From assembly GCF_014647675.1 (NCBI RefSeq), contig NZ_BMPQ01000018.1:19780-83779 (forward strand): a DNA stretch of 64,000 bases, in the 5' to 3' direction. A program made the translations under genes and the position numbers. Below, in pieces: positions 33,274 to 40,764 of the stretch (positions are counted from its first letter, which is position 1; every line of letters starts with the position of its first letter). The notes beneath the pieces were generated by a model. That model made no database searches and was not told where the DNA came from. It saw nothing but the letters and a program-made list of their open reading frames with translations. This DNA comes from Streptomyces flaveus. GTDB lineage: Bacteria > Actinomycetota > Actinomycetes > Streptomycetales > Streptomycetaceae.

Positions 33274-33680
33274 CCGCCCGCCCCCACCGTCTCCTCGGCC
33301 AGGGCCACGGCCTCGTGCTCCAGGTCGAGGGTCAGCGCGTCGGGGCCCGGGGGCTTCGCCGTGACCCGTACGCGCACCAGGTCGCCCTCGCGTCGAACCG
33401 TGACCTGCGCCCCGCTCGGCGCCGTCTGCCGGGCCACCGTCGTCACCGTGCCCGGTGGGTCCTGACGGGCCGCCGCACGTGCCCCCGCCCGGGCCGCGTC
33501 CACGCACTGGATCTGCGCGGACACGGCCATCAGGGCCCAGACCAGTGCCATCGCGAACGCGACCAGCACGGGCAGCACGATGGCCGCCTCCGCCGTCACG
33601 AACCCTCGGTCCCCGGCCATACGCGGGCCCAGACCCCGGCCCAGTACCGGACGGGCCGCCCGCTCCTCAGAACTGGCCAT
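33270..33680 (-). CDS. TadE-family minor pilin
   Basis: 136 aa. GDRGFVTAEAAIVLPVLVAF has the prepilin-peptidase pattern (Gly26, four residues, Glu31) followed by a membrane helix, then ARAGARAAARQDPPGTVTTV, typical TadE. The ATG at 33680 lies inside the end of the DUF4244 gene (14-bp overlap); an internal ATG at 33620 is possible. The protein is expected at the envelope as part of the Flp-type pilus or secretion machine. Confidence 0.8.
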   Translation of the reverse strand: MASSEERAARPVLGRGLGPRMAGDRGFVTAEAAIVLPVLVAFAMALVWALMAVSAQIQCVDAARAGARAAARQDPPGTVTTVARQTAPSGAQVTVRREGDLVRVRVTAKPPGPDALTLDLEHEAVALAEETVGAGG

Positions 33681-34017
33681 TGAGCGCTCGCTCCACGATG
33701 TCCTGCAGAGCTCCCTTGACCTGCCCGCTGGTCAGCACCTCGTAGAGCAGCGCGGCGAAGCCCACTGCCGCGATCAGCCCCATCGCGTACTCGGAGGTCA
33801 CCATTCCGGCATCCCTCCGCGCCGCCGAAGTCCTCCGCACCGCCCAGGCCGTCGGCAGCTCCCACGCCCTGCCCATCAGCGCCTGCACCCTGCCGGCCCG
33901 CACTCGTACCCGCATTGCCTTGCTCATTCGAACCCCCGTGTAGATCCGCTCTGTCGACTCGTTCGACGAGTTCGACTCATTCACTTCGTCCAGCCCCGCT
34001 GGACCCGTTCCGTTCAT
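33667..34017 (-). CDS. DUF4244 protein, probable Flp-type pilin
   Basis: 116 aa. The C-terminal 50 residues are the DUF4244 domain. The pattern DAGMVTSEYAMGLIAAVGFA fits Flp prepilins: cleavage after Gly71, Glu76 and Tyr77 at positions +5 and +6, then one hydrophobic helix, giving a mature 45-aa pilin (to ALQDIVERALNGQF). The long 71-residue leader is basic near its end. The ATG at 34017 follows tadC by 27 bp with AAGGGCGAG upstream; an internal ATG at 33927 with GGGGG before it is also plausible. Equivalent to Rv3656c of M. tuberculosis by gene order. Confidence 0.8.
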   Translation of the reverse strand: MNGTGPAGLDEVNESNSSNESTERIYTGVRMSKAMRVRVRAGRVQALMGRAWELPTAWAVRRTSAARRDAGMVTSEYAMGLIAAVGFAALLYEVLTSGQVKGALQDIVERALNGQF

Positions 34018-34044
34018 CGCTCGCCCTTCATCACGTCTCGCCCG

Positions 34045-34818
34045 TCATCCACCGCCTCCCAACACCCCGCCCGCCAGCCCGATCACCACAGGCAGCACCC
34101 CGATGGCGATGAACGCGGGCAGGAAACACAGCCCCACAGGCGCGGTGACCATGACGGCCGCCCGCCGCGCACGAGTGGTGGCGGTACGTCCCCACTCCGC
34201 GCGTGCCTCCGCGGCGAGCCGCCCGACAGGACTCGCCGCCGGTACGCCCGACTCACCCGCCCGCTCCAGCAGCCGGGCCAGTGCCCGGGCGCCGGACAGC
34301 GCGGCCAACCCCCGCCACGCCTCGGCCGGTTCACCGCCGAGCCGCACCTCGGCCGCGCCCCGTGCGAGCCGTTCTCCCACGGGCCCTTCCAGCGCCTCCC
34401 CCACCGCCTGAGCCGCCGCCACGGGACTGGCGCCGGCCGCGATGCAGGCCGCCAACAGATCGGCGGCAAGCGGGAGTTGCCGCTCGGCCAGTCCCGAGCC
34501 GGACTCCTCCGCCGGCGTAGGCCTTCGCTGCCACCTCCTCACCCCGAACCCGGCCACGAGCCCCACGACGATCCCGGGAACTCCGCCGACGAACACCCAG
34601 CAGGCGCTGACGGCGCCCGCCACCGGCAGCCACTTCCGCATCGGGGTCCGCACGTCGAAGCGTCGTCCGGTGGGCATCGGTGCCACGACCAGCACCGCTC
34701 CCAGCCGTCTGCGCACCCTCCGCTCCCGCCGCGCCGCCCCCAGGGCCCACACCAGCGACCACATCCCCGCCACCAGGCACAGGGCCACCCCCAGCCTGTG
34801 GGCAACCTCCGTACTCAT
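34045..34818 (-). CDS. TadC-like type II secretion F-domain membrane protein
   Basis: 257 aa from the ATG at 34818, overlapping the tadB stop by 4 bp. Hydrophobic segments lie at about 10-28, 65-95 and 220-250, surrounding a cytoplasmic four-helix domain (LPLAADLLAACIAAGASPVA, AEVRLGGEPAEAWRGLAALS) typical of T2SF/TadC platform proteins. It forms the inner-membrane platform with TadB and receives force from the ATPase. Confidence 0.8.
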   Translation of the reverse strand: MSTEVAHRLGVALCLVAGMWSLVWALGAARRERRVRRRLGAVLVVAPMPTGRRFDVRTPMRKWLPVAGAVSACWVFVGGVPGIVVGLVAGFGVRRWQRRPTPAEESGSGLAERQLPLAADLLAACIAAGASPVAAAQAVGEALEGPVGERLARGAAEVRLGGEPAEAWRGLAALSGARALARLLERAGESGVPAASPVGRLAAEARAEWGRTATTRARRAAVMVTAPVGLCFLPAFIAIGVLPVVIGLAGGVLGGGG

Positions 34819-35705
34819 CCCGCCTCCGCCTTCCGTACGATCCACAGCGCCCACCACAGCCCGACGCCCTCCAGCGCCCCGCCGACCAGCAGACAGCCGA
34901 GGCCGGCGCCGGTGTGCAGCACGACGTGCAGCGGATCGGCGCCGAGCGCGGTGCCGAGGAGCAGGCCCAGCAGGGGCAAGCCCGCGAGCAGCACCGCCGT
35001 CGACCGCGCCCCCGCCAACTGGGCGCGCAGATCGGCACGTTGATCCCGCTCCGCGCGCAACGCCGCCTCCAGCCGGTCGAGCCCGGCCGCGAGTCCGGCA
35101 CCCCGGTCCACGGCGACCCGCCAGCACGCGGCGAGGCCCAGCAGTCCCTCGGCGCCCGGCCGCCGTGCCGCATCGGTGAGCGCGCCGGGCACATCCCCGC
35201 CGAACCGCGCCGCCGCCAGCACCACCGCCTGCGCATCGCCGAGCCCGCCCGAGTCACGAGCGGCCCGCAGCAGCGCCTCACCCGGCTGCCGCCCGGCGCG
35301 CACCTCACCCGCGAGCGCCCCGCACAACGCGATCACCGCATCGGCCCACCGCTCCCGCGTACGCCGCGCCTGACCGGCCCGCCGAGCCCGCCTCACCAGC
35401 GGCACCCCGAGCGCGCCCACGACGAGCGGCACCACAGACGCCCCCAGAAGGGCGATCACCGCTCCGGCGACCAGCGACCACCACTCGCCCCGAAGCCGAT
35501 GCAGCCGCCGTAGCCACTCCACAGCCGGCGCGACCCGCTCCCGCGCCCTTCGCTCCCACGTCGGCGGTCCAGCCCCCGCCAACCCGCCACCCGCACACAG
35601 CAGTTGCGCCCGCCGGGCCCCTGGCCCTTGGCCACTCATCAGCCAGGCCGCCGCCCCGGCACACACCATCGCCGCACCCACCGACACCTCACCGACCCCC
35701 GTCAC
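34815..35705 (-). CDS. TadB-like type II secretion F-domain membrane protein
   Basis: 296 aa, GTG start overlapping the ATPase stop by 4 bp. N-terminal hydrophobic segment, a pair at about 75-105, the T2SF helical domain (ADAVIALCGALAGEVRAGRQ, AARFGGDVPGALTDAARRPG) and two C-terminal membrane helices (VLLAGLPLLGLLLGTALGAD, AGLGCLLVGGALEGVGLWWA). Predicted platform partner of the TadC-like protein. Confidence 0.8.
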   Translation of the reverse strand: MTGVGEVSVGAAMVCAGAAAWLMSGQGPGARRAQLLCAGGGLAGAGPPTWERRARERVAPAVEWLRRLHRLRGEWWSLVAGAVIALLGASVVPLVVGALGVPLVRRARRAGQARRTRERWADAVIALCGALAGEVRAGRQPGEALLRAARDSGGLGDAQAVVLAAARFGGDVPGALTDAARRPGAEGLLGLAACWRVAVDRGAGLAAGLDRLEAALRAERDQRADLRAQLAGARSTAVLLAGLPLLGLLLGTALGADPLHVVLHTGAGLGCLLVGGALEGVGLWWALWIVRKAEAG

Positions 35706-36919
35706 AAGCCCTCACTCCTCTCACCGAGCAGCCCCCGCAGCCGCTCCCAACCCCGCTCGTACGCGAAGACCTCCGCGCCCCAGCGCAGCGCCGGCACCGT
35801 CACCACCAGCCCCGCCGGATCCCGCTCCAGCACATGCACCTCGGCGATCCGCCGCCGCCCGGCCCGGTCGCGTACGAGATGGAGCACCACCGAAAGGGCA
35901 GCCGCCACCTGGCTGTGCAGGGCGGCCCGGTCGAGCCCCGCCGCCGTGCCCAGCGCCTCCAAGCGGGCGGGCACCAATGACGCGGCGTTCGCGTGGACGG
36001 TGCCACCGCCGTTGTGGCCGGTGTTCAGCGCAGCCAGCAGATGGACGACTTCGGGCCCGCGCACCTCGCCGACGACCAACCGGTCCGGGCGCATCCGCAG
36101 GGCCTGGCGCACCAGGTCCTGGAGCGTGACAAGTCCGGCGCCCTCCTGATTGGCGGGTCGGGATTCCAGGCGTACGACATGGGGATGGTCGGGGCGCAGC
36201 TCCGCCGAGTCCTCGGCGAGCACGATCCGCTCACCCGGTCCGACCAGCCCCAGCAGGGCACTCAGGAGTGTCGTCTTCCCGCTGCCCGTACCGCCGCTGA
36301 TCAGGAACGACAGCCGGGCGTCGAGCAGCGCCCGCAGCACCCGGTCACCGCCAGGGGGTACGGTCCCCGCCGCCACCAGTTCGTCGAGCGTGAACGCCCG
36401 GGGCCGCACGACCCGCAGCGACAGGCACGTCGAGCCGACCGCGACCGGTGGCAGCACCGCATGCAGACGCGTACCGTCCGGAAGCCGCGCGTCGACCCAG
36501 GGGTGCGCGTCGTCGAGCCGACGCCCGGCCACGGCCGCGAGGCGCTGCGCGAGCCGTCGTACGGCCGCCGCGTCCGGAAAGGAAACGGCCGTCAGCTCCA
36601 GGCCGCCGCCCCGGTCCACCCACACCCGGTCAGGTGCCGAGACCAGCACATCGGTCACCGAGGGATCGGCGAGCAGCGGCTCCAGCGGACCGGTCCCAAC
36701 CAGCTCGGAGCGCAACCGCTCGGCGGCGCCGAGCACTTCGGCGTCCCCCAGTACCCTCCCCTGGTCCCGCAAGGCCTGCGCCACCCGCGCCGGAGTCGGT
36801 TCGGCCCCGCTCTCGGCCAGCCACTGCCGCACCCCGTCCAGCAGCTCCCCATCGGCGGGCCGACCCACGCCCGTACGTCCACCGAGCCCTCCGGCGCGCA
36901 CGCGTGTGCCCCCGCTCAT
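35702..36919 (-). CDS. TadA/CpaF-type secretion ATPase
   Basis: 405 aa. Type II/IV secretion ATPase: GPLEPLLADPSVTDVLVSAP in the N-terminal domain, Walker A FLISGGTGSGKTTLLSALLG, the Asp box IVLAEDSAELRPDHPHVVRL, Walker B region RMRPDRLVVGEVRGPEVVHL and the His box NTGHNGGGTVHANA. It powers assembly of the Flp-type pilus or secretion of pilin-like proteins. The ATG at 36919 overlaps the ssd stop by 4 bp. Confidence 0.9.
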   Translation of the reverse strand: MSGGTRVRAGGLGGRTGVGRPADGELLDGVRQWLAESGAEPTPARVAQALRDQGRVLGDAEVLGAAERLRSELVGTGPLEPLLADPSVTDVLVSAPDRVWVDRGGGLELTAVSFPDAAAVRRLAQRLAAVAGRRLDDAHPWVDARLPDGTRLHAVLPPVAVGSTCLSLRVVRPRAFTLDELVAAGTVPPGGDRVLRALLDARLSFLISGGTGSGKTTLLSALLGLVGPGERIVLAEDSAELRPDHPHVVRLESRPANQEGAGLVTLQDLVRQALRMRPDRLVVGEVRGPEVVHLLAALNTGHNGGGTVHANAASLVPARLEALGTAAGLDRAALHSQVAAALSVVLHLVRDRAGRRRIAEVHVLERDPAGLVVTVPALRWGAEVFAYERGWERLRGLLGERSEGL

Positions 36920-38028
36920 ACGCCCCCTCCCGCAACCGCGGCCCGCTCCCAGAACGCCGAGCAGAAGCGGGCAAGCGGCCCCCGCGTGTCTGCTCCGGGC
37001 GGAGCCCCGCGTTCCTGGGCCACCGGCAGCCCCGCCTCCACGGGGACCTCGCCCGCCAAGGGCAGCCCGAGCAGTCGGGCCACCTCCTTGTCGTCCAGGC
37101 CAGGTGCGTACGGCCCTCGTACCGCGACTCGTAGATCGCGCAGGACCATGCCGATCACGGACGCCACCCGTCCTGCCGCCGCGACGGCGCGCAGCTCGGC
37201 GGGGACCACGAGGAGCCCGAGGTCCAGCTGGGCGAGCACCTCCGCGACCCCTTCGTCGATCCGGCGCGGCAGGTCCACGACCACCGTGCCGCCCCGCCGC
37301 CGGGCTGCGGCCAGCACCGCGCGTACGGCCTCGGGAGCGATGGCGACGCAGTCACCGCGGTCCCAGCTGAGGACACGCAAGGCGTGCAGCTCGGGCAGCG
37401 ACTCCTCCAGGGCGCCGCCTCCGACCCGGCCGCGCGAGGCGGCGAAGGCCGGCCAGCGCAGGCCCTCGGCCGTCTCGCCGCCGAGGAGTACGTCGAGTCC
37501 GCCGCCCAGCGGATCCGCGTCCACGAGCAGTGTGCGCCGCCCCTCGCGCGCCGAGGTGACCGCGAGCGCGCAGGCGAGCGTGGAGGAACCGGCCCCGCCG
37601 CGGCCGCCGATCACGCCGACGGTGAGCGCGGGCGGGCCGACTCCTTCAGCCACGTCGGCGATCCGGTCGACCAGCCATTGTTCGCCATCGGGCAGCAGCA
37701 GAACATGGTCGGCGCCGATCTCCACGGCCCGCTGCCACACCCCCGAATCGTCCTGATCCCGCCCTACCAGCACCACTCCGCGCCTGCGCACGGCTCCGCG
37801 CACCCGTCGCGCGGCATCATCGCCGACCAGCACCAAAGGTGCCGTCTCCCAGCCGCCTCCGCGCTCCGGCACCCCGTGGTGGACCTCGGGCCTGGCGCCC
37901 GCCGCGGCACACAGCCGCAGCAGGTCGTCCAGCAGTTCCACGTCCTCCGTGACGATCAACGGCCTGCCCTGCCGCCCCTCGGCGGCCGACGGCCGGTCGT
38001 GTGTGATGGCTCCCGCCACGATCTCCAT
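36916..38028 (-). CDS. ssd: CpaE/MinD-like protein Ssd (septum site determining)
   Basis: 370 aa from the ATG at 38028; GAAGGGGG touches the start, so an upstream start remains possible. An N-terminal receiver-like domain (about 20-125) precedes a MinD/CpaE ATPase domain: TVGVIGGRGGAGSSTLACAL where the deviant Walker A lacks its lysines, LLVDADPLGGGLDVLLGGE, VVVDLPRRIDEGVAEVLAQL. Loss of the Walker lysines is also known in mycobacterial Ssd as I recall. It heads the Tad operon and probably positions the apparatus; Ssd-type proteins also affect septation. Confidence 0.85.
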   Translation of the reverse strand: MEIVAGAITHDRPSAAEGRQGRPLIVTEDVELLDDLLRLCAAAGARPEVHHGVPERGGGWETAPLVLVGDDAARRVRGAVRRRGVVLVGRDQDDSGVWQRAVEIGADHVLLLPDGEQWLVDRIADVAEGVGPPALTVGVIGGRGGAGSSTLACALAVTSAREGRRTLLVDADPLGGGLDVLLGGETAEGLRWPAFAASRGRVGGGALEESLPELHALRVLSWDRGDCVAIAPEAVRAVLAAARRRGGTVVVDLPRRIDEGVAEVLAQLDLGLLVVPAELRAVAAAGRVASVIGMVLRDLRVAVRGPYAPGLDDKEVARLLGLPLAGEVPVEAGLPVAQERGAPPGADTRGPLARFCSAFWERAAVAGGGV

Positions 38029-38237
38029 CCCCCTTCGCTGCTTCCTCGCGAAGCCCCCGCGGCCCCGCGAATCCCGCCCGCGCACAAGAACCGGCAACCG
38101 GTCCTCCATATGGACCGCCGATACGAACCGGCCATAGCCGCCGGACAAACCGAACCGGCCATGAACTCGCACCCGGCGGCACGCGCTGGAATCACGGTGC
38201 AGCGATCCCGGAAATCGTGTGGATCTTGCTCGATAAC

Positions 38238-38246
38238 TGTGGACAA
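38238..38246 (-). promoter_or_regulatory. single perfect DnaA box upstream of ssd
   Basis: TGTGGACAA, the complement of TTGTCCACA. It sits 210 bp upstream of the ssd start. A single box may be chance, but two other loci in this window carry tandem sets. Confidence 0.35.
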
Positions 38247-38421
38247 CTCGATGGCTGTGAATATCGCGTTCACCCATACCGGTGACCCCTGTACGACTTC
38301 CACAGAGCAGCGCGACGACTACATACGGTGACGGATCATGCGTACGCGCGTAGAAGCACCGAAGCCCACACAAAGGACCCGGCGCTCAGTGAAGGAAAGG
38401 AAAAAACCCACCCGGACATGC

Positions 38422-38456
38422 GACGACCCCCGCCGGGGGGGAGAGCGGGGGTCGTC
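38422..38456. terminator. perfect 12-bp hairpin, possible terminator or small-RNA end
   Basis: GACGACCCCCGC (38422-38433) and GCGGGGGTCGTC (38445-38456) with 11-nt loop. On the minus strand a TTTTTT run follows 15 nt after the stem. No annotated minus-strand gene ends here, so an unannotated small transcript is possible. Confidence 0.45.
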
Positions 38457-38603
38457 CCCACGGCCGACTCGGGGGGGGAGGAGCCGGACCGGGTTAGCAC
38501 GGTCGCGAACGATCCGTGACTTCCATGGTGTACCCGAGAGCCCTCTCAGGCAAACCCACACGCCTCACCTTACGCCGAATGGTGGGCGCCTATGCTCGGG
38601 CTC

Positions 38604-39416
38604 GTGGAAAACCACTCCTTGCCCCGCACAGCGGCCTTCTTTGATCTGGACAAGACGGTCATTGCGAAGTCGAGCACGCTCACGTTCAGCAAGTCGTTCT
38701 ACCAAGGTGGACTGATCAACCGCCGGGCTGTGTTGCGTACCGCATATGCCCAGTTTGTCTTCCTCGCGGGCGGCGCCGACCACGACCAGATGGAGCGGAT
38801 GCGCGAGTACCTGTCCGCGCTGTGCCGCGGCTGGAACGTCCAGCAGGTCAAGGAGATCGTCGCCGAGACGCTTCATGACCTGATCGACCCGATCATCTAC
38901 GACGAGGCGGCGTCCCTCATCGAGGAGCACCACCTCGCCGGCCGCGACGTCGTGATCGTCTCCACGTCGGGAACGGAGGTCGTCGAGCCGATCGGTGAAC
39001 TGCTCGGCGCCGACCGGGTGGTGGCGACCCGCATGGTCGTGGGCGACGACGGCTGCTTCACGGGCGATGTGGAGTACTACGCGTACGGCCCGACGAAGGC
39101 CGAGGCGATCAAGGAGCTGGCCGCCTCCGAGGGATACGACCTCTCGCGCTGCTACGCCTACAGCGACTCGGCGACCGACATACCGATGCTCGAAGCCGTC
39201 GGCCATCCCCACGCCGTCAATCCCGACCGCGCGCTGCGCCGCGAGGCCACCACGCGCGCGTGGCCCATACTCGACTTCCACCATCCGGTGCGACTCAAGC
39301 AGCGGCTGTCCGTGCCGCCCCGGCCGGCCCTGGTCGCGGCAGCGGCGATAGGCGCGGCGGCGGCCACCGCGGGCCTGGTCTGGTACGCGAACCGGCGCCG
39401 CTCGGTGGTGGGCTGA
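38604..39416 (+). CDS. HAD-superfamily phosphatase (SerB-like)
   Basis: 270 aa from the GTG at 38604, which follows TATGCT at 38590-38595 by 8 nt and so would be leaderless; the ATG at 38592 is the alternative. HAD motifs: AAFFDLDKTVIAKSSTLTFS (nucleophile and acid Asp), VVIVSTSGTEVVEPIGELLG (Ser motif II), and CYAYSDSATDIPMLEAVGHP (motif IV). The C-terminus has one hydrophobic segment (VAAAAIGAAAATAGLVWYAN) ending in Arg-rich residues, a possible membrane anchor. It corresponds to Rv3661 by gene order next to ssd. Substrate unknown. Confidence 0.85.
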   Translation: MENHSLPRTAAFFDLDKTVIAKSSTLTFSKSFYQGGLINRRAVLRTAYAQFVFLAGGADHDQMERMREYLSALCRGWNVQQVKEIVAETLHDLIDPIIYDEAASLIEEHHLAGRDVVIVSTSGTEVVEPIGELLGADRVVATRMVVGDDGCFTGDVEYYAYGPTKAEAIKELAASEGYDLSRCYAYSDSATDIPMLEAVGHPHAVNPDRALRREATTRAWPILDFHHPVRLKQRLSVPPRPALVAAAAIGAAAATAGLVWYANRRRSVVG

Positions 39417-39469
39417 GCCTGCCGAACGGCCCATGGCGATACGGGCGACCGATTCACTCCTCTTTGCTC

Positions 39470-39778
39470 CCAAAAGTAAAGAAGCGCAGCAAGGGCTTCC
39501 GCTTCCTCCGGTCCAGGAGTACAAAGAAGTTAACGGCCCGCGAGACCAAGGAACATCCGAAAGGATCACCTTTAACCGCAACCGAGGCCCCACGGACCGA
39601 GCATGAACACTGGGCACCCACGCGACGTCGACCCGTCGATTACGGGCCAGCCGCACCAGGAGACGGGCAAAGTTCCGACCTGATGGGCAATATCTCGAGG
39701 ACGCTTGGTAACCCGGTGAACATGCCAGCGGCGGTACGAACTCTCGTACCGCCGCAACCCTGTTCAGGGAGTTTTTCG
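39470..39778 (+). ncRNA. 6S-like / Ms1-type small RNA (scr3559-like)
   Basis: This 330-bp stretch after the HAD gene has no coding frame and clearly lower GC with A-rich purine runs (around 39470-39600), unlike its surroundings. It ends in a strong hairpin and an intrinsic terminator (39728-39776). In mycobacteria the RNA-polymerase-binding Ms1 (MTS2823) RNA lies beside the Rv3661 homologue, and S. coelicolor scr3559, described as 6S-like and later as an Ms1 relative, lies at this same position as I recall. The order here (ssd, HAD phosphatase, RNA, Rv3662c-type gene) is identical. The 5' end is an estimate; it could start anywhere from about 39440 to 39500. Confidence 0.7.
39728..39776 (+). 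terminator. hairpin and intrinsic terminator of the small RNA
   Basis: GCGGCGGTACGA (39728-39739) and TCGTACCGCCGC (39744-39755) form a perfect 12-bp stem with tetraloop ACTC. A second small stem (AACCCT with AGGG-A-GTT) runs directly into TTTTT at 39772-39776. Confidence 0.75.
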
Positions 39779-39838
39779 CCCTCCTGAGAGGCTCATTTCC
39801 AAGCCCCGAGGCAGCAGCCTCCACCGAGAGGCCGGACG

Positions 39839-40663
39839 TCACGCCGCCCCGCGCTGCAGCGCCTCGCACACCGCCGTCGACTCCCGCGCGCCCAGCCCAA
39901 CCGCCTTGCCACAGTGGGCGATCCAGGTCGCCATGCCCTCCGGGGTGCCGGAAACATAGCCTTCGAAGGCTGCCAGATAGGCCGCGCGACCTTGTTCCGC
40001 TTGGCCTACCTCGGCCGGGCAGACGGATTTCGGGTCGAGGCCACTGCCGACCAGGACGATGCGTTCGGCCGCGCGCGCGACCAGGCCGTTGTGGGAGACG
40101 AAGGGGCGCAGGGCGAGGAGTTCGCCGTGCACCACGGCGGCGGTCACCAGTGCGGGGGCGGAACTGCCCGCGATGATCAGCTGCGCGAGACCGTCGAGAC
40201 GGCCCTCGACCTCGGCCGCGTCGGGCAGAGGCAGTTCGATCAGCGGCTCATCGACGGGTTCGCCGTCCTGACGTGGCCGCCCGACCTCCTCCCCCTTGTC
40301 CGCGGCCGCCACCAGGTGCAGCCGCGCCAGTACCCGAAGGGGCGACTGCCGCCAGACGGACAGGAGTTGGCCTGCCTCGGCGGTCAGCCGGAGGGCTGCG
40401 CCCACCACCCGGGCCTCGTCGTCACCGCTGAAGTCGGTGCGCCGGCGCACCTCTTCGAGGGCCCAGTCGGCGCCGGACAGCGCGGCGGAACCGCGCGCGC
40501 CGCGCAGCGCGGCCTCGGAGGTGACCTCGTTGCTGCGGCGCCGCATGATGCGGTGCCCGTACACCCGGTCCGCGGCCTTGCGCACGGACTCCACGGATTC
40601 GGCGACGCCGGGCAGCGAGCCCAGGGCCGCGAGCGGGTCGGCGTTCGCACCTGTCGTACTCAT
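39839..40663 (-). CDS. degenerate Fic-like protein (Rv3662c type)
   Basis: 274 aa from the ATG at 40663, a leaderless start 7 nt after TAGGGT. The C-terminal half shows a Fic-fold pattern: SSAPALVTAAVVHGELLALR followed by PFVSHNGLVARAAERIVLVG. The canonical Fic motif HPFxxGNGRxxR is reduced to RPFVSHNGLVAR: the catalytic His is Arg and the GNGR loop is HNGL, so AMP transfer is unlikely. The N-terminus (EVTSEAALRGARGSAALSGA) also fits Fic-associated regions. Homologues are often called oxidoreductase without visible reason. It is convergent with the small RNA and divergent from the CooC-like gene. Confidence 0.65.
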   Translation of the reverse strand: MSTTGANADPLAALGSLPGVAESVESVRKAADRVYGHRIMRRRSNEVTSEAALRGARGSAALSGADWALEEVRRRTDFSGDDEARVVGAALRLTAEAGQLLSVWRQSPLRVLARLHLVAAADKGEEVGRPRQDGEPVDEPLIELPLPDAAEVEGRLDGLAQLIIAGSSAPALVTAAVVHGELLALRPFVSHNGLVARAAERIVLVGSGLDPKSVCPAEVGQAEQGRAAYLAAFEGYVSGTPEGMATWIAHCGKAVGLGARESTAVCEALQRGAA

Positions 40664-40670
40664 GAGTACG

Positions 40671-40676
40671 ACCCTA
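40671..40676 (-). promoter_or_regulatory. -10 element for a leaderless transcript
   Basis: TAGGGT on the minus strand lies 7 nt before the ATG at 40663, the spacing of leaderless Streptomyces genes. No clear -35 hexamer. Confidence 0.5.
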
Positions 40677-40750
40677 CGCACCACTGTGACCATCCCCACG
40701 AAGGAGTGGTCTTCTTCACGTTTGGCGGCGACCCGGCGCGATTTGACCAC

Positions 40751-40756
40751 TAGGCT
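40751..40756 (+). promoter_or_regulatory. -10 element for a (near-)leaderless transcript
   Basis: TAGGCT lies 8 nt before the ATG at 40765. No ribosome binding site precedes this ATG, which supports leaderless translation. Confidence 0.55.
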
Positions 40757-40764
40757 TACTGAAC

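Larger units (their letters stand above)
38029..38603. other. intergenic region between ssd and the HAD gene
   Basis: No convincing gene. It contains a perfect DnaA box (38238-38246), a GC-rich perfect hairpin (38422-38456), and near 38590 a TATGCT -10-like hexamer for the leaderless HAD gene. The two divergent promoters must lie here. Confidence 0.5.

Noticed and set aside
32812..33507. Longer 231-aa form of the Rv3654c-type protein
   Set aside because: The extra N-terminus is Gly/Arg-rich shadow of the TadE gene; the ATGA overlap at 33273 fixes the start.
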